Under the pieces are notes generated by a model, which saw nothing but the letters and a program-made list of their open reading frames with translations, was not told the origin of the DNA and made no database searches. Made by a program: the position numbers and the translations under genes. This document shows positions 18,468 through 27,687 of a stretch of 64,000 nucleotides of DNA, piece by piece. Position 1 is the first letter of the stretch; every line of letters begins with the position of its first letter. The stretch is from Companilactobacillus metriopterae. GTDB lineage: Bacteria > Bacillota > Bacilli > Lactobacillales > Lactobacillaceae. Location of the stretch: assembly GCF_004117915.1 (NCBI RefSeq), contig NZ_RSTD01000001.1, positions 372,001 through 436,000 on the forward strand, read 5' to 3'.

Positions 18468-18515
18468 TATTTCACATTTGTGGTATTTCACACTTGTGTT
18501 ATATCACAAATGTGG
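18468..18515. promoter_or_regulatory. Operator array: three 16-bp repeats with CACA-N2-TGTG dyads
   Basis: Three units of 16 bases start at 18468, 18484 and 18500, each TATNTCACANNTGTGN. Each contains the dyad CACA-N2-TGTG (18473-18482, 18489-18498, 18505-18514). The array touches the -35 of the leftward promoter and overlaps the rightward promoter. A regulator, most simply the small HTH protein encoded next door, probably binds here. Confidence 0.8.
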
Positions 18516-18521
18516 TATACT
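18494..18521 (+). promoter_or_regulatory. Promoter of the HTH-clpL operon, inside the operator array
   Basis: TTGTGT at 18494-18499 and TATACT at 18516-18521 are 16 bases apart. The -35 box lies in operator unit 2 and the spacer is unit 3, so a bound repressor would block it. Confidence 0.6.
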
Positions 18522-18543
18522 ATATTTTGTGGAGGATAGAGTT

Positions 18544-18765
18544 ATGAGGATTGACATTAAGTCATATATAAATGACAAAGATTTATCGATTTATGTGATA
18601 GCAAAGAAAAGTGGATATGGTTATACCACCTTGCATAAATCCTTTAATAAAACACAGACTTCCGCAACTTCAATTAATTTAAGAGATATAGAAGCTTTAG
18701 CTAAAGCACAAGATATCGAAATGTGGAGAGTGCTCAAAGAGCTAGAGACTAAATACCTCGACTAG
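18544..18765 (+). CDS. Small HTH DNA-binding protein, probable regulator of clpL
   Basis: A 73-residue protein that is essentially one helix-turn-helix domain of Cro/XRE type. The [24 protein letters not shown] segment (residues 13-36) carries the turn and recognition helix, followed by [18 protein letters not shown] lies eight bases before the ATG. It sits 13 bases ahead of clpL and its own TAG is inside the clpL ribosome-binding region, so the two are co-translated. With the three dyads in its promoter it looks like an autoregulated repressor of the operon and perhaps of the divergent lipase-like gene. That is inference. Confidence 0.8.
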   Translation: MRIDIKSYINDKDLSIYVIAKKSGYGYTTLHKSFNKTQTSATSINLRDIEALAKAQDIEMWRVLKELETKYLD

Positions 18766-18778
18766 GAGGATTTTATTT

Positions 18779-20857
18779 ATGGCAAATTCATTTTGGGACG
18801 ACGATAGATTTTCAAATAATGACATGGACCAAATTTTTAACAGACTATTAGGACAAATGCCAAATAGCGAAAATGGTTCTCAAACAAAATATTATGTTAA
18901 TGGTAAGGAATTAACTCCTGAAGAGTTAGCTCAATATCAAGAACAAAGAACAGCTTCAAATATTAAACAACAAGATAAAAAATCAGATTATTTAGACCAA
19001 TTAGGACGTAACTTAACCAATGAAGCTCGTGAGGGCTTGTTGGATCCTGTTATTGGTCGTGACAAAGAAATTCAGGAAACTGCAGAAATTTTGAGCAGAA
19101 GAACAAAGAATAATCCTATTTTAGTGGGTGACGCAGGTGTTGGTAAGACAGCTGTCGTTGAAGGATTAGCACAAGCCATTGTGAAGGGTGACGTTCCCGC
19201 AGCAATCAAGGATAAGGAAATAATCTCAGTTGATATATCTTCACTAGAAGCCGGTACTCAGTATCGTGGTGCATTCGAAGAAAATATTCAAAAACTTATT
19301 TCTGAAGTTCAAAAAGCTGGTAATGTTGTACTATTCTTTGATGAAATTCATCAAATTATTGGTACAGGATCAACAGGTTCAGAAGGTGGCAAGGGCTTAG
19401 CTGATATTATTAAACCCGCATTGAGTAGAGGTGAAATTTCAGTTATTGGTGCTACTACTCAAGACGAATATAGAAATACAATTATGAAAGATGCTGCTTT
19501 GGCACGTAGATTTAATGACGTGACAATTGAAGAACCTGATAAAGATGCTACATTAGCAATTCTAAAAGGTTTGCGTAAATCATACGAAGATCATCACAAT
19601 GTTAAATTGTCAGATGATGTTCTAAAAGCAGCCGTTGATTATTCAGTACAATATATTCCTCAAAGAACATTACCAGACAAGGCAATCGATCTAATCGATA
19701 TGACAGCTGCTCATTTAGCAGCCAAAAATCCTGTAACTGATAAAGTTAGCTTAGAAAAATCTCTTAAAGAAGCTCAAAATCAAAAGGATTTAGCTGCACA
19801 AAGAGAAGATTATGAAGCTGCTGCAAACTTGAAAAAAGAAATTGATGGACTAAACAAGAAATTAAATTCTAGTTCAGAATCTGCAGAGCCAGCTAAAGCA
19901 ACTATAAACGATATTGCTGAATCAGTACAAAGATTGACAGGTATTCCTGTATCTCAAATGGGTGATAGCGATATTGAGAGATTAAAAGATATGAACAAGC
20001 GTATTAAGAGTAAAGTAATCGGACAAGATGAAGCAGTGGATATGGTTGTTAGAGCTATTCGCCGTAACCGTGCCGGATTTGATGAAGGCAATCGTCCAAT
20101 CGGAAGTTTCTTATTTGTTGGACCTACTGGTGTTGGTAAAACAGAGCTAGTAAAACAATTGGCTTCTGACATGTTCGGAAATAAGAATGCTGTTATTCGT
20201 TTAGATATGAGTGAATATTCTGACCTTACAGCAGTATCCAAATTGATTGGTACAAGTGCTGGTTATGTTGGATACGAGGACAATGGTAATACATTGACTG
20301 AACAAGTAAGACGTAATCCATACTCAATTGTGCTACTTGATGAAATTGAAAAAGCTAACCCTCAAGTATTAACATTGCTATTGCAAGTTATGGATGATGG
20401 TCGTTTAACAGATGGTCAAGGTAATGTGGTAGATTTCAAAAACACAATTATCATTGCTACATCTAATGCTGGATTTGGAAACAAAGATACAGAAGATGTA
20501 GAATTATTCGACAAATTATCACCATTCTTCAGTCCGGAATTCTTGAACAGATTCAATGGTATTGTTGAATTTACACATCTTACAAAAGATGATTTGAAAC
20601 AAATTGTTGATTTGATGATTGACAATGTTAATGAAAATCTAGCAAAAAAAGATATTACTTTAACTGTTACTGATGAAGCTAAAGAATGGTTGATTGATGA
20701 AGGTTACGATGAAGCAATGGGCGCAAGACCATTACGTCGTGTCATTGAACAACAAATTAGAGATAAAGTAGCAGAGTTTTATCTAGATAACTTGGACGTT
20801 AAGAATTTGATTGCTGAGTTGGATGAAGGAACTATCGTTATCAAAGAAAATAAATAA
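18779..20857 (+). CDS. clpL: Clp ATPase, ClpL type chaperone
   Basis: A 692-residue Hsp100 protein with two AAA+ modules. Module 1 has GDAGVGKT and [11 protein letters not shown]; module 2 has [10 protein letters not shown] and [13 protein letters not shown]-like middle segment ([15 protein letters not shown]) lies between them. There is no N-terminal Clp-N repeat domain, and the N-terminus is a short polar region with [16 protein letters not shown], as in ClpL. No clear ClpP-docking tripeptide is seen, so it likely works as a disaggregase. Unlike many clp genes it lacks a CtsR operator; control seems to come from the small HTH gene just upstream. Confidence 0.93.
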   Translation: MANSFWDDDRFSNNDMDQIFNRLLGQMPNSENGSQTKYYVNGKELTPEELAQYQEQRTASNIKQQDKKSDYLDQLGRNLTNEAREGLLDPVIGRDKEIQETAEILSRRTKNNPILVGDAGVGKTAVVEGLAQAIVKGDVPAAIKDKEIISVDISSLEAGTQYRGAFEENIQKLISEVQKAGNVVLFFDEIHQIIGTGSTGSEGGKGLADIIKPALSRGEISVIGATTQDEYRNTIMKDAALARRFNDVTIEEPDKDATLAILKGLRKSYEDHHNVKLSDDVLKAAVDYSVQYIPQRTLPDKAIDLIDMTAAHLAAKNPVTDKVSLEKSLKEAQNQKDLAAQREDYEAAANLKKEIDGLNKKLNSSSESAEPAKATINDIAESVQRLTGIPVSQMGDSDIERLKDMNKRIKSKVIGQDEAVDMVVRAIRRNRAGFDEGNRPIGSFLFVGPTGVGKTELVKQLASDMFGNKNAVIRLDMSEYSDLTAVSKLIGTSAGYVGYEDNGNTLTEQVRRNPYSIVLLDEIEKANPQVLTLLLQVMDDGRLTDGQGNVVDFKNTIIIATSNAGFGNKDTEDVELFDKLSPFFSPEFLNRFNGIVEFTHLTKDDLKQIVDLMIDNVNENLAKKDITLTVTDEAKEWLIDEGYDEAMGARPLRRVIEQQIRDKVAEFYLDNLDVKNLIAELDEGTIVIKENK

Positions 20858-20862
20858 TTAAT

Positions 20863-20896
20863 AAAAGATTAGGCATATATGCCTAGTCTTTTTTAT
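20863..20896 (+). terminator. Terminator after clpL
   Basis: AAAAGATTAGGCATA pairs with TATGCCTAGTCTTTT, followed by a T run. Confidence 0.88.
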
Positions 20897-20907
20897 TTGT
20901 TACACTA

Positions 20908-20920
20908 AAACACGAACATT
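20908..20920 (+). promoter_or_regulatory. Possible PurBox upstream of the purine permease
   Basis: AAACACGAACATT matches the PurR box AWWWCCGAACWWT at all but two positions. The gene behind it is a purine-type transporter, which makes the match meaningful but still weak. No purine riboswitch core is seen in this leader. Confidence 0.35.
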
Positions 20921-21024
20921 ATTAGTGAATTTAAATATTAATGTTGGCTTTTAACTTGAAATTAATCATTAAAATATGTAATAATAGATATTGTTAAAAA
21001 TATTTACGAATTAAGGGGAAAATT

Positions 21025-22359
21025 GTGGACACACAAGTTCAGAGTAGTTTAATAGAGAGATTATTCCATTTGAATGAAAATGGAACTACAGTAAGAAGAG
21101 AAATTCTAGCTGGATTAACAACGTTTGCTTCTATGGCTTATATTTTGTTTGTTAATCCTCAAGTACTAGGAGATTCAGGGATGAACAGTGGGGCAGTATT
21201 TACTGCAACTGCATTATCCGCAATACTAGGATCTGTACTTATGGGTATCCTTGCTAACTATCCAATTGCTGTTGCACCTGGTTTGGGAGATAATGCATTT
21301 TTCTCATACTCAGTTGTTATCGCCTTAGGTATTCCTTGGCAAGTTGCTATGTCTGGTGTATTCGTTGCCAGTTTATTATTCTTATTGATATCAGTATTCA
21401 AGCTTAGAGAGATTGTCATTGATGCTATTCCGCATGATTTGAAGTTAGCAGTCTCTGCTGGTATTGGTATGTTCATTACCTTTGTAGGTTTAAAAGGTGG
21501 GGGACTGGTTGTTGCAAATAAAGCCACACTGGTTGAAATGGGATCATTGTCTGTTCCTACCACATGGTTGACTATCTTAGGTCTTTTAGTTACTGCTGTT
21601 TTGATGATTAGAAAAGTTCCGGGTTCAATATTTATCGGTATGATTGTAACTACAGTTACAGGATTAGTTACTAAATTAATTCCAATGCCAACACATTTTG
21701 TATCAGGAATACCAAGTCTAAAACCTACATTTGCTGAAAGTATCTTCCATTTAGATAAGATGATTGTTGAGCCAAAGATGTGGGCTGTTGTTATTATTTT
21801 CTTACTAGTATCGTTCTTTGATACTGCTGGTACACTTATTGGTATTGCTGAACAAGCAGGTTTCATCAAGGATAACAAGATGCCAAGGATTGGACGTGCT
21901 ATGCTAGCTGATTCTATTTCAATGGTAGGTGGTGCTGTTATGGGGACAACACCTACAGTTGCATATGTTGAATCATCTGCAGGTGTAGCTGTTGGTGGTA
22001 GAACAGGATTAACTGCAATTAGTACAGGATTCTTTTTTGCAATTGCTATGTTTTTCTCACCAATTCTAACTATGGTTACTTCTAACGTCACAGCTCCGGT
22101 ACTAATTATTATCGGTATATTGATGTCTCAATCATTGAAATATATTGCTTGGGACAAATTCGAAATTGCATTACCAGCATTCTTAACAATTGTTGCTATG
22201 CCATTAACTTATAATATTTCATATGGTATCGCCTTTGGATTCATATTCTATCCATTCACAATGATTGCCGCAGGTCGCCGTAAAGAAGTTAATCTAGTGA
22301 TGTATCTACTACTTGTGGTATTTGCAATACTTATGTATGTTGTAAATATATTATCTTAA
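21025..22359 (+). CDS. AzgA-type NCS2 purine (guanine/hypoxanthine) permease
   Basis: A 444-residue permease with 12 to 14 membrane segments. The N-terminal EILAGLTTFASMAYILFVNP stretch and the signature region VSFFDTAGTLIGIAEQAGF with GGAVMGTTPTVAYVESSAG are those of the AzgA/PbuG branch, which import adenine, guanine or hypoxanthine. The start is GTG at 21025 after AAGGGGA. It is a single gene with an upstream PurBox-like site. Confidence 0.9.
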   Translation: MDTQVQSSLIERLFHLNENGTTVRREILAGLTTFASMAYILFVNPQVLGDSGMNSGAVFTATALSAILGSVLMGILANYPIAVAPGLGDNAFFSYSVVIALGIPWQVAMSGVFVASLLFLLISVFKLREIVIDAIPHDLKLAVSAGIGMFITFVGLKGGGLVVANKATLVEMGSLSVPTTWLTILGLLVTAVLMIRKVPGSIFIGMIVTTVTGLVTKLIPMPTHFVSGIPSLKPTFAESIFHLDKMIVEPKMWAVVIIFLLVSFFDTAGTLIGIAEQAGFIKDNKMPRIGRAMLADSISMVGGAVMGTTPTVAYVESSAGVAVGGRTGLTAISTGFFFAIAMFFSPILTMVTSNVTAPVLIIIGILMSQSLKYIAWDKFEIALPAFLTIVAMPLTYNISYGIAFGFIFYPFTMIAAGRRKEVNLVMYLLLVVFAILMYVVNILS

Positions 22360-22503
22360 TCTTATGACACAATTTATTCACAGTTTTATAGATAATTAGG
22401 CTCAAATAACTAATATTTTTTTCAAACATACTTGTTAATATAATCTACATAATCTAATACAAAGATTATTATTAATAAATTGAAAAAAATAGGAGTGCCT
22501 CAT

Positions 22504-22563
22504 ATGAAAGATATTAAAACAAACAAGGGATTGCCATTTGGCAATCCCTTTCTTTTGTTCTAA
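22504..22563 (+). CDS. Nineteen-codon ORF with a strong start, ending in a terminator hairpin
   Basis: AGGAG at 22491 lies eight bases before ATG, and the frame encodes MKDIKTNKGLPFGNPFLLF then TAA. The second half of the frame is a terminator hairpin (22525-22558). No gene follows on this strand. It may be a remnant of a deleted gene that kept only its start and terminator, or a short RNA or peptide. Expression is not shown. Confidence 0.35.
   Translation: MKDIKTNKGLPFGNPFLLF
22525..22558. terminator. Terminator in the microORF / MATE convergence
   Basis: AAGGGATTGCC and GGCAATCCCTT form a perfect 11-bp stem with loop ATTT, followed by TCTTTTGTT. Confidence 0.75.
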
Positions 22564-23906
22564 TTATTTATATCAATCTCTTTTTCTCTTAAACGTTTTA
22601 GTTCAAAGTTCCAAGTACTTACTAGAACTAAGACTGATCCGATCCAAGCTAGTGGGTTAGCCATGGCTGCTCCATAAAATCCGAAGATTCTAACTAAAAC
22701 TAAACTGGCAAAGACTCTCATAAATAGTTCGGCAATTCCTGCAATAGTGGGTGCTTTCTGATTTCCCAAACCTTGTAATGTATATCTTACGATAAATAAA
22801 ATCGAAAGTATAAAGTAAGATGAACCATTGAAATAGTAGTAAATTTGAATTAATTTTAGAACATTATTTTCTGGTCCATTCATAAATAGGTGAGAAATAT
22901 TCTGACCAAATATGATTAATAAGAATCCGATGATAATACTTGAGATGATTGAAATAATCAGACCATCTCTTACCCCTCTCAAAATACGAGAGTATTTCTT
23001 AGCTCCTAAATTTTGAGCTGCAAAGTTAACCAAAGTAATTCCAAAACTCATGGCAGGTAAGGTTGCTATTTGTTCAACTCTACCAGCGACAGTATATGCA
23101 GCCACTGCATCAGGTCCCAAAGTATTGAGAGAAAATTGTAGAATTATTGAACCAATGGCAATTATTGATGCTTGAAATCCCATGGGCATACTTATACGTA
23201 AAAGTTCTTTTATTTCTTTCCAGTCAATTTTGAAATCAGACCATCCCAAAATTAGAGCTGGTATGTTTCTTCTTATATAAAAGAACAAAATTACCATGGT
23301 GATTCCTTGGGCGGAAACCGTAGCAAAACCAGCACCAGAAACTCCCATATGAAATACTAGTATAAATAGTAGTTCCAAAACTACGTTGAGAATAGTACTT
23401 ACTATTAAATAGAATAAAGGAACTCTTGTGTTACCCAATGCTCTCATTGTGTTGGCTAAGAAATCAAACCCAACAAAAGTAAAAGTACCACCAAAGATTA
23501 CTTCCATAAAAATGAACGAATCATGAATTAAGACATCAGGTGTATTTAATAGCTTTAGTAGGGGATAGGCAAAGGACATTGCCAAAATTGTGATAACAAT
23601 AGAAGTTCCTATCGAGATAAGTAAACCAGAGGCAAAACTCTTCTTAACTCCTTTTTCATCACCAGAGCCATATCTTTGAGCCGACATTATGGATAATCCA
23701 CTTGTCATACCTTGTGCAAATCCGATTATTAGAAAAAATATTCCCCCACAGGCTCCAACACTGGCAAGAGCATTGACACTGATTGTTTTTCCGACAATCA
23801 AAGTATCAATGAAGCTATAAAATTGTTGAAAAAAGTTTCCAAGTAGCAAAGGAATGGTATAAAGAAAGATCACTTTCATTGGCTTTCCGACCGTTAAATC
23901 ATTCAA
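22560..23906 (-). CDS. MATE-family multidrug/cation efflux transporter
   Basis: A 448-residue transporter with twelve membrane helices in two MatE halves. The first half has TIPLLLGNFFQQFYSFIDTLIVGK; the second begins around LLRISMPMGFQASIIAIG. MATE proteins export cationic compounds in exchange for sodium or protons; the substrate is unknown. The start is TTG at 23906, with AAGGAGGAGG eight bases before; the ATG overlapping it is out of frame. Confidence 0.92.
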   Translation of the reverse strand: MNDLTVGKPMKVIFLYTIPLLLGNFFQQFYSFIDTLIVGKTISVNALASVGACGGIFFLIIGFAQGMTSGLSIMSAQRYGSGDEKGVKKSFASGLLISIGTSIVITILAMSFAYPLLKLLNTPDVLIHDSFIFMEVIFGGTFTFVGFDFLANTMRALGNTRVPLFYLIVSTILNVVLELLFILVFHMGVSGAGFATVSAQGITMVILFFYIRRNIPALILGWSDFKIDWKEIKELLRISMPMGFQASIIAIGSIILQFSLNTLGPDAVAAYTVAGRVEQIATLPAMSFGITLVNFAAQNLGAKKYSRILRGVRDGLIISIISSIIIGFLLIIFGQNISHLFMNGPENNVLKLIQIYYYFNGSSYFILSILFIVRYTLQGLGNQKAPTIAGIAELFMRVFASLVLVRIFGFYGAAMANPLAWIGSVLVLVSTWNFELKRLREKEIDINN

Positions 23907-24218
23907 CTTTGTTACCTCCTCCTTAAAAATGTAAAAATTATGTCATTTAACGACAAAGATACGCTAAAATAAGCGATAATTTAAGTTAATAAGTAAATTT
24001 TATAAAAAACATTAGTTTTTTTCTGAAAAATCAGAAAAGATAAAACATAGTGTTTTCAATGGTCTAGACGATTTTATATTTCATAACCATTACCAACATG
24101 ACAAATAGTGATTTTTTGTAATTAATTAACATTGTTCGTGTAATATCTAGCTGTTAGTATAATCCCCATAGCAAATGAGTGCTATCAAATTTACTTACAT
24201 AAAGGATGTTTATATTAA
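23907..24218. other. 312-base divergent intergenic region
   Basis: It separates the MATE gene from the LysM-3D gene. A TATAAT box at 24158-24163 and an AAAGGATG site serve the rightward gene. No ORF or RNA gene is supported. Several TGTAAT-like half sites around 24117 and 24140 are not at the WalR spacing. Confidence 0.5.
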
Positions 24219-24842
24219 ATGAAAAAAACACTACTAACTACTACTATAGTTGCTGCCTTCGGAATTTTTTCAGCATCTACAGCAAATACTGCACAGGCTG
24301 CAGTTGCTAACGGTAACGGAACAGTTACTGTAGAAGCAGGAGATACATATAAGAGTATTGCCGCTAACAACAATATGACTATTGCTCAACTAGAACAAAC
24401 AAACGGAAGAGAAGTTGGTGGGTTCGACTTGATTTTCCCTGGGGAAGTAGTTTATCTACAAAATACTTCATCACAATCAGCTCAAACACAATCTACAGCA
24501 TCAACAACAAACTCTACAGCAACAGTATCTAATGAATCATACACACCACAAGTTACAACAACATCAGCAGCTACTTCAGCTGGATCATTCAAGATTAGTT
24601 TCTACGATCCTGCTGTTTTAGGATCAAGCATGGGCTACAACGGTGTAGCTGCAAATCTTTCAGTATTCCCAAGAGGAACACAATTAAAGATCACACTTTC
24701 AAATGGTACAGTACTATACAGAATAGTTAATGATACAGGATCATTTGCTTACAGCAATCCTTATCAACTAGATGTTGCTATGCCAAGTTCACAAATTCCT
24801 GGATATGGTGTTACAACAGCATCTGTTCAAGTTATAGGATAA
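24219..24842 (+). CDS. Secreted LysM plus 3D-domain cell-wall protein
   Basis: A 207-residue exported protein. Residues 1-28 form a signal peptide ending AQA. One LysM repeat follows (GDTYKSIAANNNMTIAQLEQ and FDLIFPGEVVYL), then a Ser/Thr/Gln-rich linker and a C-terminal 3D/RlpA-like barrel starting at FKISFYDPAVLGSSMGYNG. LysM binds peptidoglycan, so this is probably a wall-acting hydrolase or muralytic helper. It shares its last 90 residues with the protein at 7570 but has a LysM in place of the coiled coil. Confidence 0.92.
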   Translation: MKKTLLTTTIVAAFGIFSASTANTAQAAVANGNGTVTVEAGDTYKSIAANNNMTIAQLEQTNGREVGGFDLIFPGEVVYLQNTSSQSAQTQSTASTTNSTATVSNESYTPQVTTTSAATSAGSFKISFYDPAVLGSSMGYNGVAANLSVFPRGTQLKITLSNGTVLYRIVNDTGSFAYSNPYQLDVAMPSSQIPGYGVTTASVQVIG

Positions 24843-24849
24843 TTATCTA

Positions 24850-24882
24850 AAAAAAGCATGCCTTATAGGCATGCTTTTTTTT
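24850..24882. terminator. Bidirectional terminator
   Basis: AAAAAGCATGCC and GGCATGCTTTTT form the stem with loop TTATA; shared with the converging ACT-domain gene. Confidence 0.88.
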
Positions 24883-25318
24883 ATTCCATTCCAATTAATT
24901 GAAAGTTGGAAACTTGTTTTAATTCTTTTATTCTTAAAATTAAGTTATCCATAGAGATGTTTAAGTTTTTAATATCCATCGAAACACTGACGTTAGCCAT
25001 GTTATTAATTGGAATATTCTGATTAATAGTCAAAATATTGGCATCAGATTCAGATATTATCTGGAGTACCTCTGCTAATAAGCCACTTTTATGTTCAATC
25101 ATAAAAGAAATTAAGGCATGACGATCATTCTTATGCGTGTTTTCGTTTAGAAAAACCAAATCCTTGTATTTATAAAAAGTACCACGGCTAATATCTACAG
25201 CTTTCACAGCTTCACTAATATTTTTTGCTGCTCCAGATTTTAGAAGCTTTTGAGCTTCAGCAACTCTACTTACAGAATCAGATAAAATAGAACTATCTAC
25301 TATATAATACTTTTCCAT
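24881..25318 (-). CDS. ACT domain-containing protein, UPF0735 (PheB-like) family
   Basis: A 145-residue cytoplasmic protein. The N-terminal half has an HTH-like pattern (AKNISEAVKAVDISRGTFYKYKD near 33-55) and the C-terminal half is an ACT domain (ISFMIEHKSGLLAEVLQIISESDANILTI). ACT domains bind amino acids, so a ligand-sensing regulatory role is likely; the family's function is otherwise not settled. The ATG is preceded by GGAGAAAAA on the minus strand. Confidence 0.88.
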   Translation of the reverse strand: MEKYYIVDSSILSDSVSRVAEAQKLLKSGAAKNISEAVKAVDISRGTFYKYKDLVFLNENTHKNDRHALISFMIEHKSGLLAEVLQIISESDANILTINQNIPINNMANVSVSMDIKNLNISMDNLILRIKELKQVSNFQLIGME

Positions 25319-25434
25319 AATTTTTCTCCGCCACTTGTTTCTAACATAATATCACGAATTATATTCGGATATTTACGTATTTTTATTATATGTGAATATT
25401 TGTTATCCTTTAACCATGAAAGGGGTCTAATATT

Positions 25435-26115
25435 TTGAAAACATTAATTGTTATTTCCCATCCAGATATAGAAAATTCCAATACACAGCAGTTTTTATTG
25501 CAAGGTGCAAAACATCAAAATGTAGATACACTTCATTTAGACAACTACAGTTTTAATAGCCAAGCTAACCAACAAAGTGATCTTGAGAAATATGACAGAA
25601 TCATATTTCAGTTTCCACTCTACTGGTACAGTGCGCCATATAGTTTGAAAAAGTGGATAGATGAGGTTTTTACTAGAGGTTTCGTCTATGGATCTGAATC
25701 TAAACTGATAGGCAAAGAGTTTGGGATTGTTGTCTCAACAGGTATGCCTGAAAAGAATTTTGCTGTTGGTGGTGGAGATGGTTATAGCATTGACCAGATA
25801 ATGACACCTTATTATGCACTTGCAAGAAGAGCAGGCATGCAAATTCTTCCTACCCTCAAAGTATTTCAATTTTATAATATGAGTGAGCGAGAACACATGA
25901 ACTTACTTGTAGATTATCAAAGATACATTACTCAAAAATATCCAGACACACTAGAAAACAAAATAGAATGGTTTATTAATCAATTTGATGAACAAGTTGA
26001 TGAGTTTGACAACTCTGAACCAGTAAAAAATCTCTTAGAAGATCTAGGTATAGAGCTAGACACTCTGAAGTTAACCGTTGAGGATATAAAGAATGGGGGA
26101 GACTCTAATGAATAA
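25435..26115 (+). CDS. Flavodoxin-like-fold NAD(P)H oxidoreductase (KefF/MdaB type)
   Basis: A 226-residue flavoprotein. The first strand is TLIVISHPDIENSNTQQFL and the substrate block FPLYWYSAPYSLKKWIDEVFTRGFVYG is typical of NAD(P)H quinone reductases of this family. The C-terminal tail of about 45 residues is acidic and beyond the usual length (about 180). The start is TTG at 25435 after AAAGGGG. It overlaps the next small gene by eight bases, so the pair is translationally coupled. Confidence 0.88.
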   Translation: MKTLIVISHPDIENSNTQQFLLQGAKHQNVDTLHLDNYSFNSQANQQSDLEKYDRIIFQFPLYWYSAPYSLKKWIDEVFTRGFVYGSESKLIGKEFGIVVSTGMPEKNFAVGGGDGYSIDQIMTPYYALARRAGMQILPTLKVFQFYNMSEREHMNLLVDYQRYITQKYPDTLENKIEWFINQFDEQVDEFDNSEPVKNLLEDLGIELDTLKLTVEDIKNGGDSNE

Positions 26116-26284
26116 TTTTGAGTGGGTCAAAGAACAATTACAATCATCTGAAGATTCTCAGAGTAGCTATTTATCTAAGTCTTTTGTAGTTAGTCTTGAA
26201 AATTTATTCGATGATATCGAAGAGAGAAAGCAACAATATGAATATGAGATAGACGGTAAACTATGGGATCATGGTAGTTGGTAA
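26108..26284 (+). CDS. Small protein of unknown function, coupled to the oxidoreductase gene
   Basis: A 58-residue soluble acidic protein. It is rich in Glu/Asp/Ser, predicted helical in the middle (SLENLFDDIEERKQQYEYE), and ends DGKLWDHGSW. The ATG at 26108 follows GGGGGAG by about six bases and overlaps the end of the upstream gene. I do not recognise a family. Co-translation suggests it works with the oxidoreductase, perhaps as a partner of its acidic tail. Confidence 0.65.
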   Translation: MNNFEWVKEQLQSSEDSQSSYLSKSFVVSLENLFDDIEERKQQYEYEIDGKLWDHGSW

Positions 26285-26458
26285 ATATCAACATAATAAT
26301 TAATCGTTTATGGTAAAAAAAAATTTCTATAGTTGATTAAATTCACTATAAATATTTTGTTATAACTATTACATAGGCATTTAGTGTTTTTATCGCAAAT
26401 GTTTTTTAGGGAAATCATTCAAATTTATACCAGTATTTTTGAATTGAGAGGAATTATT

Positions 26459-27052
26459 ATGAGTAGAAAAATTCTAAAGGCTTCTGTTCTAGGCTTAGGC
26501 CTGCTAGCAGGCGCCGTATCTACGGTTACAGCCAATATTCAAGCTGCAGATATCGATCCAAATAACATCACGGATGTTCATGATACAAAAGCTACCATTG
26601 ATTTAAGTGCAGGAAACCTTTCTTTGAATTCTGTACCCACAATTGTATTTAATAGTGGAACTGCTGGTCTGGCAAATACGCTGACTGCAAAAACAGCGGG
26701 TGACCTTGAAGTTAGTAATCCAGGTAATGAAGCTGGCTGGAGTGTTACTCTAGATGCTTCAGCATTTGTAGATAGTAGTAAAGCAGTATTACTTAAGGGA
26801 CCAGTATTCCATTTTCCAGCAGGTGTAGTTACTGAAGATAGTGGTGGAGATGTCACAATGCCAACTTCACATGAAGTTACTGATCTTATGGGCATGGGAG
26901 CTATTGAAGTACTATCAGCAGGTAGTGGTGAAGGACTAGGTACATTCACTACAAAATATAATTTAGATGATATAACATTAAAAATTCCATCTGGAAACGT
27001 TTCCGGCGAATATAAGTCTACCTTAAACTGGACATTAACAGATGCACCATAG
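26459..27052 (+). CDS. Small secreted WxL-domain surface protein 1
   Basis: A 197-residue exported protein that is nearly all WxL domain. The signal peptide runs to about residue 30 (NIQAAD). The first motif is degenerate (GWSVTL, W-x-V) and the second is normal (LNWTLTDAP). WxL domains bind peptidoglycan non-covalently and display proteins on the wall. The start follows GAGAGG; a longer in-frame reading from 26384 lacks a signal peptide at its front. It is the first of three tandem WxL genes followed by their DUF916 partner. Confidence 0.9.
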   Translation: MSRKILKASVLGLGLLAGAVSTVTANIQAADIDPNNITDVHDTKATIDLSAGNLSLNSVPTIVFNSGTAGLANTLTAKTAGDLEVSNPGNEAGWSVTLDASAFVDSSKAVLLKGPVFHFPAGVVTEDSGGDVTMPTSHEVTDLMGMGAIEVLSAGSGEGLGTFTTKYNLDDITLKIPSGNVSGEYKSTLNWTLTDAP

Positions 27053-27091
27053 TATCATATATATATAATTCAATTAAGGGAGAATTTATAT

Positions 27092-27670
27092 ATGAGAAAA
27101 ACACTACTAACTACATCAATCCTTAGCGTAGCAGTGCTAGGAAGCATAGTTGCACCTACTGCTGTATTGGCTGATACAGAAGGATCTACAACAGCTACTG
27201 CAAGTCTTCAAGGTGGGGATCTTGCGCTTGTTTCAGTACCTAATTTCAAATTTGTACCCGGTACTGCTGGTCTAGCTGACAGAGTAACAGCAGAAGAAAT
27301 TTCAGACCCAATCAAAGTTTCTAACCCAGGTAACATCGAAGGTTGGACTCTTACAGTAAACGGTACACCATTTATTAATGATTTAGACAAAACTACTGAA
27401 ATTAAGGGTGGAGTATTTAATCTATCGGCTGGTACAGTTGCAGCAACATCAGAAAATGGTGTTACAGAAGGACCTACAGCTACTGAAGTTGCAAATATGT
27501 CTGATAAGACATCACATACTATCCTTTCTGCTACTGCAAACAATGGTATTGGTGAATATACTGATACATTTACAAATGATCAAGCTATCTTAAAATACCC
27601 AGCTGGTAATACTGCTGGATCATATACATCAACATTAACATGGACACTTGTTAATGGTGTTACAGCTTAA
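27092..27670 (+). CDS. Small secreted WxL-domain surface protein 2
   Basis: A 192-residue exported WxL protein. The signal peptide ends at VLADTE. The motifs are EGWTLTV and LTWTLVN, both canonical W-x-L. The GSLLAxxLS-like N-terminal block and the AGLADRV stretch are shared with its neighbours. It is 39 bases after WxL protein 1, with an AAGGGAGA site, and 17 bases before protein 3, so all three form one transcript. The C-terminus has four extra residues after the second motif. Confidence 0.92.
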   Translation: MRKTLLTTSILSVAVLGSIVAPTAVLADTEGSTTATASLQGGDLALVSVPNFKFVPGTAGLADRVTAEEISDPIKVSNPGNIEGWTLTVNGTPFINDLDKTTEIKGGVFNLSAGTVAATSENGVTEGPTATEVANMSDKTSHTILSATANNGIGEYTDTFTNDQAILKYPAGNTAGSYTSTLTWTLVNGVTA

Positions 27671-27687
27671 TTAAGGGAGAATATACT

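Noticed and set aside
18455-18470. A GTCAAA half site that could suggest CtsR control of clpL
   Set aside because: CtsR needs two GGTCAAA repeats spaced three bases apart. Only one half is present, and it coincides with the leftward -35 box.
20897-21024. Purine riboswitch before the permease
   Set aside because: The leader is too short and lacks the conserved core of the purine aptamer. Only a weak PurBox-like site is seen.
21258-22091. A 277-residue open frame on the minus strand
   Set aside because: It lies wholly inside the purine permease gene. Its composition (Pro/Thr/Ile repeats) is that of an antisense shadow, and it has no ribosome binding site.
26384-26458. N-terminal extension of the first WxL protein
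   Set aside because: The added residues bury the signal peptide, and the ribosome binding site lies just before 26459.
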